DNA from: Azoarcus sp.
GTDB lineage: Bacteria > Pseudomonadota > Gammaproteobacteria > Burkholderiales > Rhodocyclaceae
DNA: 51,739 bases
Direction of reading: 5' to 3'
Assembly (NCBI GenBank): GCA_030656215.1
Contig: JAUSOD010000015.1
Coordinates: 1 to 51,739 of the forward strand
Shown: piece by piece, positions 45,088 through 51,739 of the stretch
Position numbering within the stretch: position 1 is the first letter of the stretch
Layout of the letters: the number at the start of each line of letters is the position of its first letter
Notes under the pieces: generated by a model
What the model saw: the letters and a program-made list of their open reading frames with translations, nothing else
Database searches by the model: none
Told to the model about the DNA's origin: nothing
Made by a program: the position numbers and the translations under genes

Positions 45088-45264
45088 ATGATCTTCAAGC
45101 TCGTTGTCTTTCTTGTCATCCTGCTGGTGATCGCGGTGCTCGGCGTCCGTGGCTACAGAAATGCGGTGAAGCGATTCGAGGCTGAAAGGATCGGGCCGGA
45201 CGAAGCGCTGCCCGGGTGCTCGCCGAAGCCGGAATCGCCTCACTGCCACAAGCCCACTCCCTGA
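45088..45264 (+). CDS. Small single-pass membrane protein
   Basis: 58 residues from ATG 45088. An N-terminal hydrophobic helix (IFKLVVFLVILLVIAVLGVR) is followed by a short hydrophilic tail with two Cys (GCSPKPESPHCHKP). RBS is weak. It lies 10 bp before the secreted Cys-rich gene and may be co-transcribed with it. Function unknown. Confidence 0.6.
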   Translation: MIFKLVVFLVILLVIAVLGVRGYRNAVKRFEAERIGPDEALPGCSPKPESPHCHKPTP

Positions 45265-45274
45265 AGAGATATTC

Positions 45275-45751
45275 ATGCGAACGAAGCTGACCCTGCTTTT
45301 TCTCCTGCTCCCCATGCTGTTCGCCACCCCGGTGCTGGCCGAAGGGCGCTCCTGTCCCGATCTCGCCACCGCCGTACAGGTTGCCGTCTGCCCGTCCGAC
45401 GAGGAACTCAAGTACACCTACATTGGCTACTGTGGCGACAACGCCCGGTTGTATGGCCGTGATGGAGATACCTGCGAGACGTTCGAGAATTACCGCCAGG
45501 CCAAGAACATTGCGCTGTGGGAGTCGGCCGACGGTGAATTCAGCGGCTATCTGTCATGTGAAACGTCAGATCAAGCCATCCGGTCTGCAAAGCCGGCGCG
45601 GATGGCGGTCGAGCGCAAGGGCAGCTTGACCCGGCTGATCTGCAGCTACACCGGCGATGTCAGCCTGATTCATCGCACCAAGGCGGTGTGCAAGGTGGAA
45701 GGGGATGGAGACTGTAGCGCGGCGGGTAATTGCCAAGCGAGCTGCGAGTAG
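45275..45751 (+). CDS. Secreted cysteine-rich protein
   Basis: 158 residues. Signal peptide MRTKLTLLFLLLPMLFATPV with a likely cleavage after LAEG-type sequence near residue 22. The mature part contains ten Cys spread evenly (SCPDL, VCPSD, YCGDN, TCETF, SCETS, ICSYT, VCKVE, DCSAA, NCQAS, SCE), enough for five disulfides in the periplasm. No enzymatic motif is visible. Confidence 0.75.
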   Translation: MRTKLTLLFLLLPMLFATPVLAEGRSCPDLATAVQVAVCPSDEELKYTYIGYCGDNARLYGRDGDTCETFENYRQAKNIALWESADGEFSGYLSCETSDQAIRSAKPARMAVERKGSLTRLICSYTGDVSLIHRTKAVCKVEGDGDCSAAGNCQASCE

Positions 45752-45757
45752 GCGTGT

Positions 45758-45820
45758 CGAAGGGGGCAGTAGGGGCAGCACGTCGAGTATCTTTTGCAGG
45801 CGAGGAGAAAGCTGGGGCAT
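45758..45820 (-). pseudogene. 5' remnant of a class I methyltransferase gene
   Basis: Minus strand from ATG 45820 with an intact SD (AAGGAG): MPQLSPRLQKILDVLPLLPP, which is how many small SAM-dependent methyltransferases begin (then usually G-x-R-V-L-E-I-G-C-G). Homology stops after about 20 codons and the frame runs on into antisense of the Cys-rich gene. It looks like a truncated gene start. The rest of 45821-45920 shows nothing. Confidence 0.4.
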
Positions 45821-45920
45821 CGTTCGCACTCCTTCAGTTACGGTTACCCGTGATTGAGAGATGCGATGGCGCGTCGCCGCTGTCGAACCCTTGCCGTCCT
45901 CCAGCAATGACTATGCGCTG

Positions 45921-46334
45921 TCACCGCAAGCGCTCCAGTCGCCCCTTTCGTCGGACGATGTTCTTGTAGTCCCACTGGATGTCCCGAGCCTTGCTAAGCC
46001 AGCGCACCAATTCATCCTGCCGAACCTGGGTTGCGGACGTGTAGCGTGCCTCGGCGGCTTTGAACTTGCCTTCTGGCTGCAGGGTGGGCTCATCGAAGGA
46101 CTGTCCGCTCCAGAACAGCAGCCTCACGCTGTCTTTCAGCTCGCTATAGCCGACGACGGGGTTTCCGTCCAGAAACCAGACGGGATGTGCATGCCATATC
46201 TTGCGTTCGGCCTCCGGGAATTCGCGGTCTATGAGCTCGGCCAGCAGAGTACAAATCTCCTGATCGGTGGGTGAGCGTGCGGCGTTGTAGGCGTCGATGT
46301 CCGTGCAAGCGGGGCGGTTGGGCAGGCGCGTCAT
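45921..46334 (-). CDS. DUF1801 (YdhG-like) protein
   Basis: 137 residues. The core EICTLLAELIDREFPEAERK, IWHAHPVWFLDGNPVVGYSE, VRLLFWSGQSFD matches the DUF1801/YdhG family, small cytoplasmic alpha/beta proteins often found near ECF sigma and YCII genes. It starts 24 bp after the SnoaL-like stop, so it is the second gene of that transcript. Confidence 0.75.
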   Translation of the reverse strand: MTRLPNRPACTDIDAYNAARSPTDQEICTLLAELIDREFPEAERKIWHAHPVWFLDGNPVVGYSELKDSVRLLFWSGQSFDEPTLQPEGKFKAAEARYTSATQVRQDELVRWLSKARDIQWDYKNIVRRKGRLERLR

Positions 46335-46358
46335 GGTATCTCCGCAGATGAAAGGGCG

Positions 46359-46802
46359 TCAGGGTTCCAGCCACAGCGCCTTATCGCTCTGCGGGTCGAA
46401 AGGGGCAGAGAAGTGTTCATGTACGATCCGCCATCTGCCGTGCTGCTTCTGGTAGCCGGCGGTCATGCGCATCCAGCCGGACATTTCCTTGCCGTCCGGT
46501 CCGGTGCCGCCACAGCGGTTCAATGCGTGAGCAAAGGCCAGTTCCTCGCCCGAGGTGATCTGAAGGTCATGGAGTTCGAAGATCATCGGGCCGGTGCACA
46601 TCGTCATGCAGGTTTCCCAGTGCTTGCGGTACGCGTCTGCGCCCTTGAACTGCAGCTGTGCAATGGCGTCGAAGGCCACGATGTCCGGCGCGTAATGGGC
46701 GAAGATGCGATCGACGTCCTTGGCGCGGACCGCGCCTGCCCAGTCTTCCAGTTCGCTGCGAATCTCGGTTTCAGTGCGTGCAAGGGTGGATAGGGTGTCC
46801 AT
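46359..46802 (-). CDS. SnoaL-like (NTF2-fold) protein
   Basis: 147 residues from ATG 46802 (an in-frame upstream extension crosses the promoter and is rejected). Sequence IRSELEDWAGAVRAKDVDRI, FAHYAPDIVAFDAI and the strand-rich end (YQKQHGRWRIVHEHFSAPFD) are typical of the SnoaL/DUF4440 ketosteroid-isomerase-like fold. It is a likely target of the neighbouring ECF42 sigma factor through the promoter at 46847-46873. Confidence 0.82.
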   Translation of the reverse strand: MDTLSTLARTETEIRSELEDWAGAVRAKDVDRIFAHYAPDIVAFDAIAQLQFKGADAYRKHWETCMTMCTGPMIFELHDLQITSGEELAFAHALNRCGGTGPDGKEMSGWMRMTAGYQKQHGRWRIVHEHFSAPFDPQSDKALWLEP

Positions 46803-46846
46803 GACGGGTCTCCTTCGGTTGGATAATCGGCTGTGTGTACCTGCTA

Positions 46847-46873
46847 GTCGATTCGCCGGTGGCCAAATCGACA
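46847..46873 (-). promoter_or_regulatory. ECF42-type promoter of the SnoaL-like gene
   Basis: Minus strand TGTCGA (46873-46868), 17-bp spacer, CGAC (46850-46847) followed by TAG. The same two boxes, the same spacing and CGACTAG recur at 47398-47424. TGTCGA and CGA[C/T] boxes are what I recall for ECF42 promoters in Streptomyces. Confidence 0.75.
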
Positions 46874-46886
46874 TCGGTTCGCCGGT

Positions 46887-47279
46887 TCAGCGGTCTGATT
46901 CCGGTGCGGCGGCACCCAGTGCGCGCAACGTCTGCAAATCCTCCGCGACCGGCCGCACCTCGACGCAGCCAAACTTCGCTCCTGGGATGCGGGACGCGAC
47001 CTGGATCGCCTCGTTCAGGTCCCGGGCCTCAATCAGGTAGTAGCCGCCGAGCTGCTCCTTGGTCTCTATCCAGGGCCCGTCTGTGACCGAAACCCGGCCG
47101 TCGCGCACCCGGACGGTACTGGCGGCATTGGGTGGCAGCAGCCGGTTGCATCCGACGTAGTGGCCGCTTTGCCGGATGTTGTCGGTAAAGTTGCGGTACT
47201 CCTCGAAGTGCTTGTCCGCATCGGCGCGGGGCATCTGCTCCATCACCTTCTCGGCACAGATCAGGCACAGGTATTTCAT
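46887..47279 (-). CDS. YCII/DGPF-domain protein
   Basis: 130 residues from ATG 47279 (RBS AGGAGAACC). KYLCLICAEKVMEQMPRADA, then VRDGRVSVTDGPWIETKEQL, GGYYLIEARDLNEAIQVASR is a clear DGPF-type YCII domain. These proteins are the standard partners and targets of ECF42 sigma factors; enzymatic activity is not established. It lies between the sigma gene and the SnoaL-like gene. Confidence 0.88.
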   Translation of the reverse strand: MKYLCLICAEKVMEQMPRADADKHFEEYRNFTDNIRQSGHYVGCNRLLPPNAASTVRVRDGRVSVTDGPWIETKEQLGGYYLIEARDLNEAIQVASRIPGAKFGCVEVRPVAEDLQTLRALGAAAPESDR

Positions 47280-47397
47280 GACGGTTCTCCTGGTCAATGG
47301 TGGATGGGGGCCGACAATCGGCACCCGTTACGCTCAACAACCCTCAGGGTTCGCGTGTCGCAGCGCGTCGTGTTCGGTTGCGGCTTCCGTACCCCTA

Positions 47398-47424
47398 GTC
47401 GAATGGCGTGCCGCCAGATCGACA
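47398..47424 (-). promoter_or_regulatory. ECF42-type promoter of the DGPF gene
   Basis: Minus strand TGTCGA (47424-47419), 17 bp, CGAC (47401-47398), then TAG. Identical boxes and spacing to the site before the SnoaL-like gene. The distance to the ATG (47279) gives a leader of about 110 nt. Confidence 0.75.
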
Positions 47425-47438
47425 TACGGTCGGCGACA

Positions 47439-48746
47439 TCACGTCGGCAATTCCGCGAGCCGCCGCTCGAGGAAGCGACGCTCGGGCTCCTGCCGGGCCA
47501 GCGCAAGCGCCCGTTGGTAGGCCTCCCGCGCCTCCTCGGTTCTGCCCAGACGCCGACACATGTCGGCGCGGGCGGCATGCGCGAGGTGGTAGCCGGCAAG
47601 CTCGCCGCGCGCGAGGATCACGTCGATCGCCGCCAGCCCGGCCGTGGGGCCATCGCGCATTGCCAGCGCCGCGGCGCGATTCAGTTCGACCACCGGCGAC
47701 GGGTCTAGCCGCAGCAACACGTCGTAGAGGCCAACGATCTGGGCCCAGTCGGTCGCGGCGGCTGCGGGCGCCTCGGCATGCACCGCCGCGATTGCCGCCT
47801 GCAGTGCATAGGTGCCGGCGCGGCCCGAGACCAGTGCGCGCGCGACCAGCGCCAGGCCGTCGCGGATTAGCTCGGAGTTCCACAAGGAACGGTCCTGCTC
47901 GTCTAGCAGCACGAGATCCCCCGCGGGTGTGGTACGCGCCGCGCGCCGCGACTCCTGGAGCAGCATTAGCGCCAGCAGACCGATCGACTCCGGTTCCGGG
48001 AGCAGTTCAACCAGCAGCCGGCCGAGCCGGATCGCTTCGCCCGACAGGTCGGCGCGGGTCAGCGAATCTCCGGTCGATGCCGAGTAGCCTTCATTGAACA
48101 CGAGGTAGATGGCACACAACACGCTGCCGAGCCGAGTCGGCAGTTCCGCATGCGGGGGCACTTCATAGGGGATGCGCGCGTCGCGAATCTTGGCCTTGGC
48201 GCGCACGATGCGCTGCGCGAGCGCGGGCGGTGCAACGAGAAAGGCGTGCGCGATTTCCTCGGTGGTGAGGCCGCACACCTCGCGCAGCGTCAGCGCGACC
48301 TGCGCCTCGGACGACAGCGCGGGGTGGCAGCAAGTGAAGATCAGCCGCAGGCGATCGTCTTCGACGCTGTCCGCGTCGGTCATCCCTGCGGCCGCATCTA
48401 GGCTCGCCGGATCGGGCCGGTCGTCGAGATCCTCCACGAAGTCGAATCGCGTGCGCCGCCGCACCGCATCGATCGCCTTGAAGCGGCCGGCCGACACCAG
48501 CCAGGCGTGCGGGTTGGCCGGCATGCCCTGCAGCGGCCACTGCTCGAGCGCGACGCGAAAGGCATCGTGCAGCGCTTCCTCGGCAAGGTCGAAATCGCCG
48601 AGCAGACGAATCAGCGTCGCGAACATCCGGCGCGATTCTGTCCGGTAGATCACCTCCAGCTGCTCACGTACGTTATCAGCCGCTCCGGCGGGTGTTTCTG
48701 GCAAGGGCTGGTGCGATTCGTCCGATGAAGCCTTGCGATCGTCCAT
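47439..48746 (-). CDS. ECF42-type RNA polymerase sigma factor
   Basis: 435 residues (RBS GGGAGG), longer than usual ECF factors (about 200). Sigma-2 region is near 30-95 ([40 protein letters not shown]) and sigma-4 near 130-180 ([20 protein letters not shown]). A DUF6596 domain follows ([20 protein letters not shown]). The C-terminal TPR-like helices ([20 protein letters not shown]) are the extension that defines ECF42. No anti-sigma factor is nearby, as is usual for this group. It directs the DGPF and SnoaL-like genes. Confidence 0.9.
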   Translation of the reverse strand: MDDRKASSDESHQPLPETPAGAADNVREQLEVIYRTESRRMFATLIRLLGDFDLAEEALHDAFRVALEQWPLQGMPANPHAWLVSAGRFKAIDAVRRRTRFDFVEDLDDRPDPASLDAAAGMTDADSVEDDRLRLIFTCCHPALSSEAQVALTLREVCGLTTEEIAHAFLVAPPALAQRIVRAKAKIRDARIPYEVPPHAELPTRLGSVLCAIYLVFNEGYSASTGDSLTRADLSGEAIRLGRLLVELLPEPESIGLLALMLLQESRRAARTTPAGDLVLLDEQDRSLWNSELIRDGLALVARALVSGRAGTYALQAAIAAVHAEAPAAAATDWAQIVGLYDVLLRLDPSPVVELNRAAALAMRDGPTAGLAAIDVILARGELAGYHLAHAARADMCRRLGRTEEAREAYQRALALARQEPERRFLERRLAELPT

Positions 48747-48939
48747 TAGCGCCTCCCGGGGTCGTCTCGGAATTCGGCGACTATCCTACGCCAAACCGTT
48801 GGCAGGTCCGACATGTTCGCAAACGCTTGTTATCGAGAAGCCTTCGTGATGATGCGGGCTGCTAACACTGTCAGAGGGCGACTGCACCAATTCAGGGGCT
48901 GGCCGCCGCGTGTGCAGCGGGCTTATGAAGGGGTGGGCC

Positions 48940-49072
48940 ATGAGCTCCGCCGACACCTTACGTCGGCGGCAGCATTGACACTGCCACCAAGGAACGCGCA
49001 GCCAGCACGCTCGAAGTATTGGGGCTGTCGATTTTCGATGCCATCCGCCTGCTGATGAACTACACGTATCAG
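48940..49072 (+). pseudogene. Decayed RelB/DinJ-type antitoxin gene
   Basis: ATG 48940 starts MSSADT, then an extra T shifts the frame. The continuing frame reads YVGGSIDTATKERAASTLEV, LGLSIFDAIRLLMNYTY, which matches the RelB/DinJ antitoxin pattern (I-D-x-x-T-K-x-x-A-x-x-x-L-x-x-L-G-L-x-x-x-D-A-I-R). Homology ends near 49072; no toxin gene follows before dnaE2. The surrounding 48747-48939 and 49073-49152 show no other gene. Confidence 0.65.
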
Positions 49073-49152
49073 CGATACCGACCTGGCCATCATCCCGCCA
49101 GCATCGGGGGTCGGCTTCAGCCGGCTGCCTGTGCTGAAACCGGGCATCCATC

Positions 49153-51739
49153 TCAATGAAAATCCCGGCTCGGTGCTTCGAGCTGGCCGAGCAGGGCCGA
49201 ATGGTCGACCACCCGTCCGGCGATCAGGTGCACCACCTGGCCTTCGCGGCTGATCTGGCCATACACGCCGAGCAGGCGCGAACCGAGCAGGGCGCGGCGC
49301 TGGCGTTCGACCAGGTCGGGGCGGACGATCACGTTGGTGAGGCCGGTTTCATCCTCTAGTGTGATGAACAGCGTGCCCTTGGCGGTGCCCGGACGCTGCC
49401 GGCAGGTGACGATGCCGGCGCCACGGGCAAGCATGCGGTCGCTGCATTGCATGATCTCGGCCGCGGACAGAAAGCGCATGCCACGCAAGGTGTCGCGCAA
49501 CAATGCGAGCGGATGGCGGCCGAGGGTGAAGCCCAGGCGGTGGTAGTCGGCGCGCAGGTCTTCCGCTTCGGAAGGCGGTGCGAGCGGGATGACCGCCTCG
49601 TGACCGGCCGCGCCACCGAGGATGCCGGGCAGGGGAGTGTTGCCGGCGGCCTGCCATAGAGCCTGGCGCCGGTGTCCGGCCAACGATTTCAATGCGCCGG
49701 CGGCGGCCAGGCGCTGCAGGGTGGCCGCATCCAGCCGGGCCCGGGTGGCGAGATCGGCAACATCGGCGAAGGGGGCGGTGCTACGAGCAACAACGATGCG
49801 TTCGCTGACTTCCGCACCAAGCCCGCGCACCATGCACAGACCGAGACGGACCACCGGCGTTGAATGCGGCTGGCGCACCGATGCGCCAATTTCGTCTGCC
49901 ATCTCGCCACCGCAGCTGCTTTCCCTGCGCGCCGACCTCGTGTCGTCGTCGGTGAGGGCGGCATCTTCGGCGCCGTTGTCGGCCCAATCGTGAGCGGTAT
50001 CGCTCGTCGAGCGGACGTCGGGTGCAGTGGCCGCGAGCTCCAGCGTGCAGTCCCACTTGCTCGCGAGCACATCCGCTGCGCGCACGGCGACATCGTGACG
50101 ACGCGCATCCTGGATCAGTTGCGAGGGCGAGTAGAAACCCATGGGCTGGCTGTTGAGCAGGGCGCACAGGAAGGCGGCGGGCTCGAAGCACTTCAGCCAG
50201 GCCGAGGCGTACACCAGCAGCGCGAAGCTGGCCGCGTGGGATTCCGGGAATCCATAGCTGCCGAAACCCTCGATCTGGCGACACAGTCGTTCGGCAAACT
50301 CCACTTCATAACCATTCAGCTCCAGGCCTGCCATCAGCTTGGCGCGGTAGCGTTCGAGTTCGCCTTTCTTGCGCCAGGCGCCCATCGCCCGCCGCAACTG
50401 GTCGGCCTCGCCGCCGGTGAAGCCGGCCGCCACCACCGCGAGCTGCATGACCTGCTCCTGGAAAATCGGTATGCCGAGGGTGCGTTCGAGCACGCCGCGG
50501 ATCTCGGGGCGCAGGTCTGCCAGCGGGTCTTCCTTGCGCGCCTTGCGGGCCCGGGCCTCCAGATAGGGATGCACCATCCCGCCCTGGATCGGCCCCGGGC
50601 GCACGATCGCGACCTCCACCACCAGGTCGTAGAAGCACGCCGGCCTGAGCCGCGGCAGCATGCTCATCTGCGCGCGCGATTCGATCTGGAACACGCCGAC
50701 GGTGTCCGCCTGCGACAGCATGCGGTACACCGCCTCGTCCTCGCGCGGGATGTTGGCCAACGTCATGTGCTGGCCGCGCCAGTCAGACACCAGGTCGAGC
50801 GCGCGGCGCAGCGCGCTGAGCATGCCCAGTGCGAGCACGTCGACCTTGAGCAGGCCGAGGGTGTCGAGGTCGTCCTTGTCCCACTGCAGCACGGTGCGCC
50901 CGGGCATGGCGGCGTTCTCGATCGGCACCAGTTCGTCGAGCCGGCCGCGGGCGATGACGAACCCGCCGACGTGCTGCGACAGATGACGCGGAAAACCGAT
51001 CAGCTCGTGGGTGAGCACGAGCAACTGGCGGACCTGCGGGCTGTCGGGATCGAAGCCGGCTTCGCGCACCCGCTCGGGGAGGATGCGGCTGCCGTCGAAC
51101 CAGAAGCGATCGCGGGTCAGGCGTTCGATCTGGGAGGTTTCGAAGCCCAGCGCGCGGCCAACGTCGCGCAGGGCGCTGCGGGCGCGGTAGCTGATCACGG
51201 TGGCGGCGAGTGCGGCACGCTCGCGACCGTACTTGCGGTAGATGTACTGGATCACCTCCTCGCGGCGCTCATGCTCGAAATCGACGTCGATATCCGGCGG
51301 TTCGTTGCGCTCGCGCGAGATGAAGCGTTCCACCAGCATGATGCCGAGCGAAGGATCGACTTCGGTGATGCCCAGCGCCCAGCACACCACCGAATTGGCC
51401 GCGGAGCCGCGTCCCTGGCACAGGATGCCGACGCTGCGGGCAAAGCGGACGATGTCGTGCACGGTCAGAAAATAGGCTTCGTAGCCGAGCTCGCCGATCA
51501 GCGCGAGTTCGGTCTCGATCTGCCTGCGCGCCTTGGGCGGTGCGGGATCGTCGTCCGGACAGGACGGCAGGGCGAGCGCTGCGCTTGCTGACGCTGCCCT
51601 GTGGTAACGCCAGGCCAGGCCGGCCTCCACCAGTCTGCGTAACCACGAAGCCGGGGTTTCACCGGGCGGAACCAGTTCTTCCGGGTATTCGTAGCGCAGT
51701 TCGTCGAGACTGAAGTTGCAGCGCTCGGCCACCACCAGG
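49153..51739 (-). CDS. dnaE2: Error-prone DNA polymerase III alpha, partial
   Basis: About 862 C-terminal residues; the N-terminal PHP domain start is outside the window. The polymerase core is plain: [20 protein letters not shown], the catalytic [40 protein letters not shown] and a C-terminal OB-fold ([20 protein letters not shown]). DnaE2 does translesion synthesis in the SOS response with ImuA/ImuB, whose genes would lie beyond the window. A hydrophilic stretch of about 50 residues (roughly 49866-50020) interrupts the region between TLEL and VVRLGL and looks like an insertion. Confidence 0.93.
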   Translation of the reverse strand, partial: LVVAERCNFSLDELRYEYPEELVPPGETPASWLRRLVEAGLAWRYHRAASASAALALPSCPDDDPAPPKARRQIETELALIGELGYEAYFLTVHDIVRFARSVGILCQGRGSAANSVVCWALGITEVDPSLGIMLVERFISRERNEPPDIDVDFEHERREEVIQYIYRKYGRERAALAATVISYRARSALRDVGRALGFETSQIERLTRDRFWFDGSRILPERVREAGFDPDSPQVRQLLVLTHELIGFPRHLSQHVGGFVIARGRLDELVPIENAAMPGRTVLQWDKDDLDTLGLLKVDVLALGMLSALRRALDLVSDWRGQHMTLANIPREDEAVYRMLSQADTVGVFQIESRAQMSMLPRLRPACFYDLVVEVAIVRPGPIQGGMVHPYLEARARKARKEDPLADLRPEIRGVLERTLGIPIFQEQVMQLAVVAAGFTGGEADQLRRAMGAWRKKGELERYRAKLMAGLELNGYEVEFAERLCRQIEGFGSYGFPESHAASFALLVYASAWLKCFEPAAFLCALLNSQPMGFYSPSQLIQDARRHDVAVRAADVLASKWDCTLELAATAPDVRSTSDTAHDWADNGAEDAALTDDDTRSARRESSCGGEMADEIGASVRQPHSTPVVRLGLCMVRGLGAEVSERIVVARSTAPFADVADLATRARLDAATLQRLAAAGALKSLAGHRRQALWQAAGNTPLPGILGGAAGHEAVIPLAPPSEAEDLRADYHRLGFTLGRHPLALLRDTLRGMRFLSAAEIMQCSDRMLARGAGIVTCRQRPGTAKGTLFITLEDETGLTNVIVRPDLVERQRRALLGSRLLGVYGQISREGQVVHLIAGRVVDHSALLGQLEAPSRDFH

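Noticed and set aside
48813-49055. 80-codon plus-strand ORF before dnaE2
   Set aside because: Different frame from the RelB-like relic, weak composition and no family resemblance.
49864-51591. 575-codon plus-strand open frame opposite dnaE2
   Set aside because: Antisense shadow; DnaE2 motifs are clear on the minus strand.
1-51739. tRNA or rRNA genes, insertion sequences
   Set aside because: I saw no tRNA-like cloverleaf, no rRNA sequence and no transposase; the prophage is not at a tRNA.

Overview
The window is a betaproteobacterial chromosome segment carrying one complete-looking siphovirus prophage. The host is most likely a diazotrophic member of the Rhodocyclales (Azoarcus/Aromatoleum/Thauera-like). 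Evidence for this is the high GC, the order bcp, Mth938-domain gene, alaA, hom, and a nafY operon preceded by a sigma-54 promoter and a perfect NifA upstream activator site. All assignments come from reading the sequence; no database search was possible.

Left host flank (1-1981): the start of a PAS-domain chemotaxis-type receptor, a PIN-PhoH ATPase gene, and the orphaned 3' end of bcp (peroxiredoxin).

Prophage (about 1968-39758, 37.8 kb): it sits inside the coding sequence of bcp. A 14-bp identity, TGCTTGCCGTACAT, lies at both ends. The phage carries a substitute 3' end, so the bcp copy at the right end stays open, while the native last 40 codons are stranded next to the integrase. The left arm is a leftward, largely ATGA-coupled operon: two P-loop proteins, many small proteins, a long ParB-like protein, an RNase T-like exonuclease, an ASCH-like protein, excisionase and integrase. 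The switch region (9.7-12.1 kb) has a zinc-ribbon membrane protein, a short repressor without a peptidase domain, a Cro-like gene, paired operators, strand-interleaved small genes and a terminator upstream of a CII-type gene. A primase-helicase follows, then a dense inverted-repeat array that may be the replication origin. The late operon runs rightward: Nu1/GpA terminase, head-tail connector, portal, an SGNH esterase, a protease-capsid fusion, head completion, tail tube, a chaperone pair with a -1 frameshift site, tape measure, a propeller/hub fusion, tail-tip proteins, holins, endolysin and nested Rz/Rz1. Three small leftward genes with a promoter/operator close the right end.

Right host flank (39618-51739): hybrid bcp, an Mth938-domain gene, alaA, hom, a three-gene nafY operon, two small secreted or membrane genes, and an ECF42-type sigma factor with DGPF/YCII, SnoaL-like and DUF1801 genes. 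Two near-identical promoter-like sites precede the DGPF and SnoaL-like genes. After these come a decayed RelB/DinJ antitoxin gene and most of dnaE2.

The most notable points are the phage-recoded peroxiredoxin C-terminus, the TTCCCAACC array, a 27-bp direct repeat flanking the portal/esterase cassette, a palindrome shared by the two phage ends, the esterase in the head module, the Asp-box propeller fused to a tail hub, and the nif and ECF42 regulatory sites.
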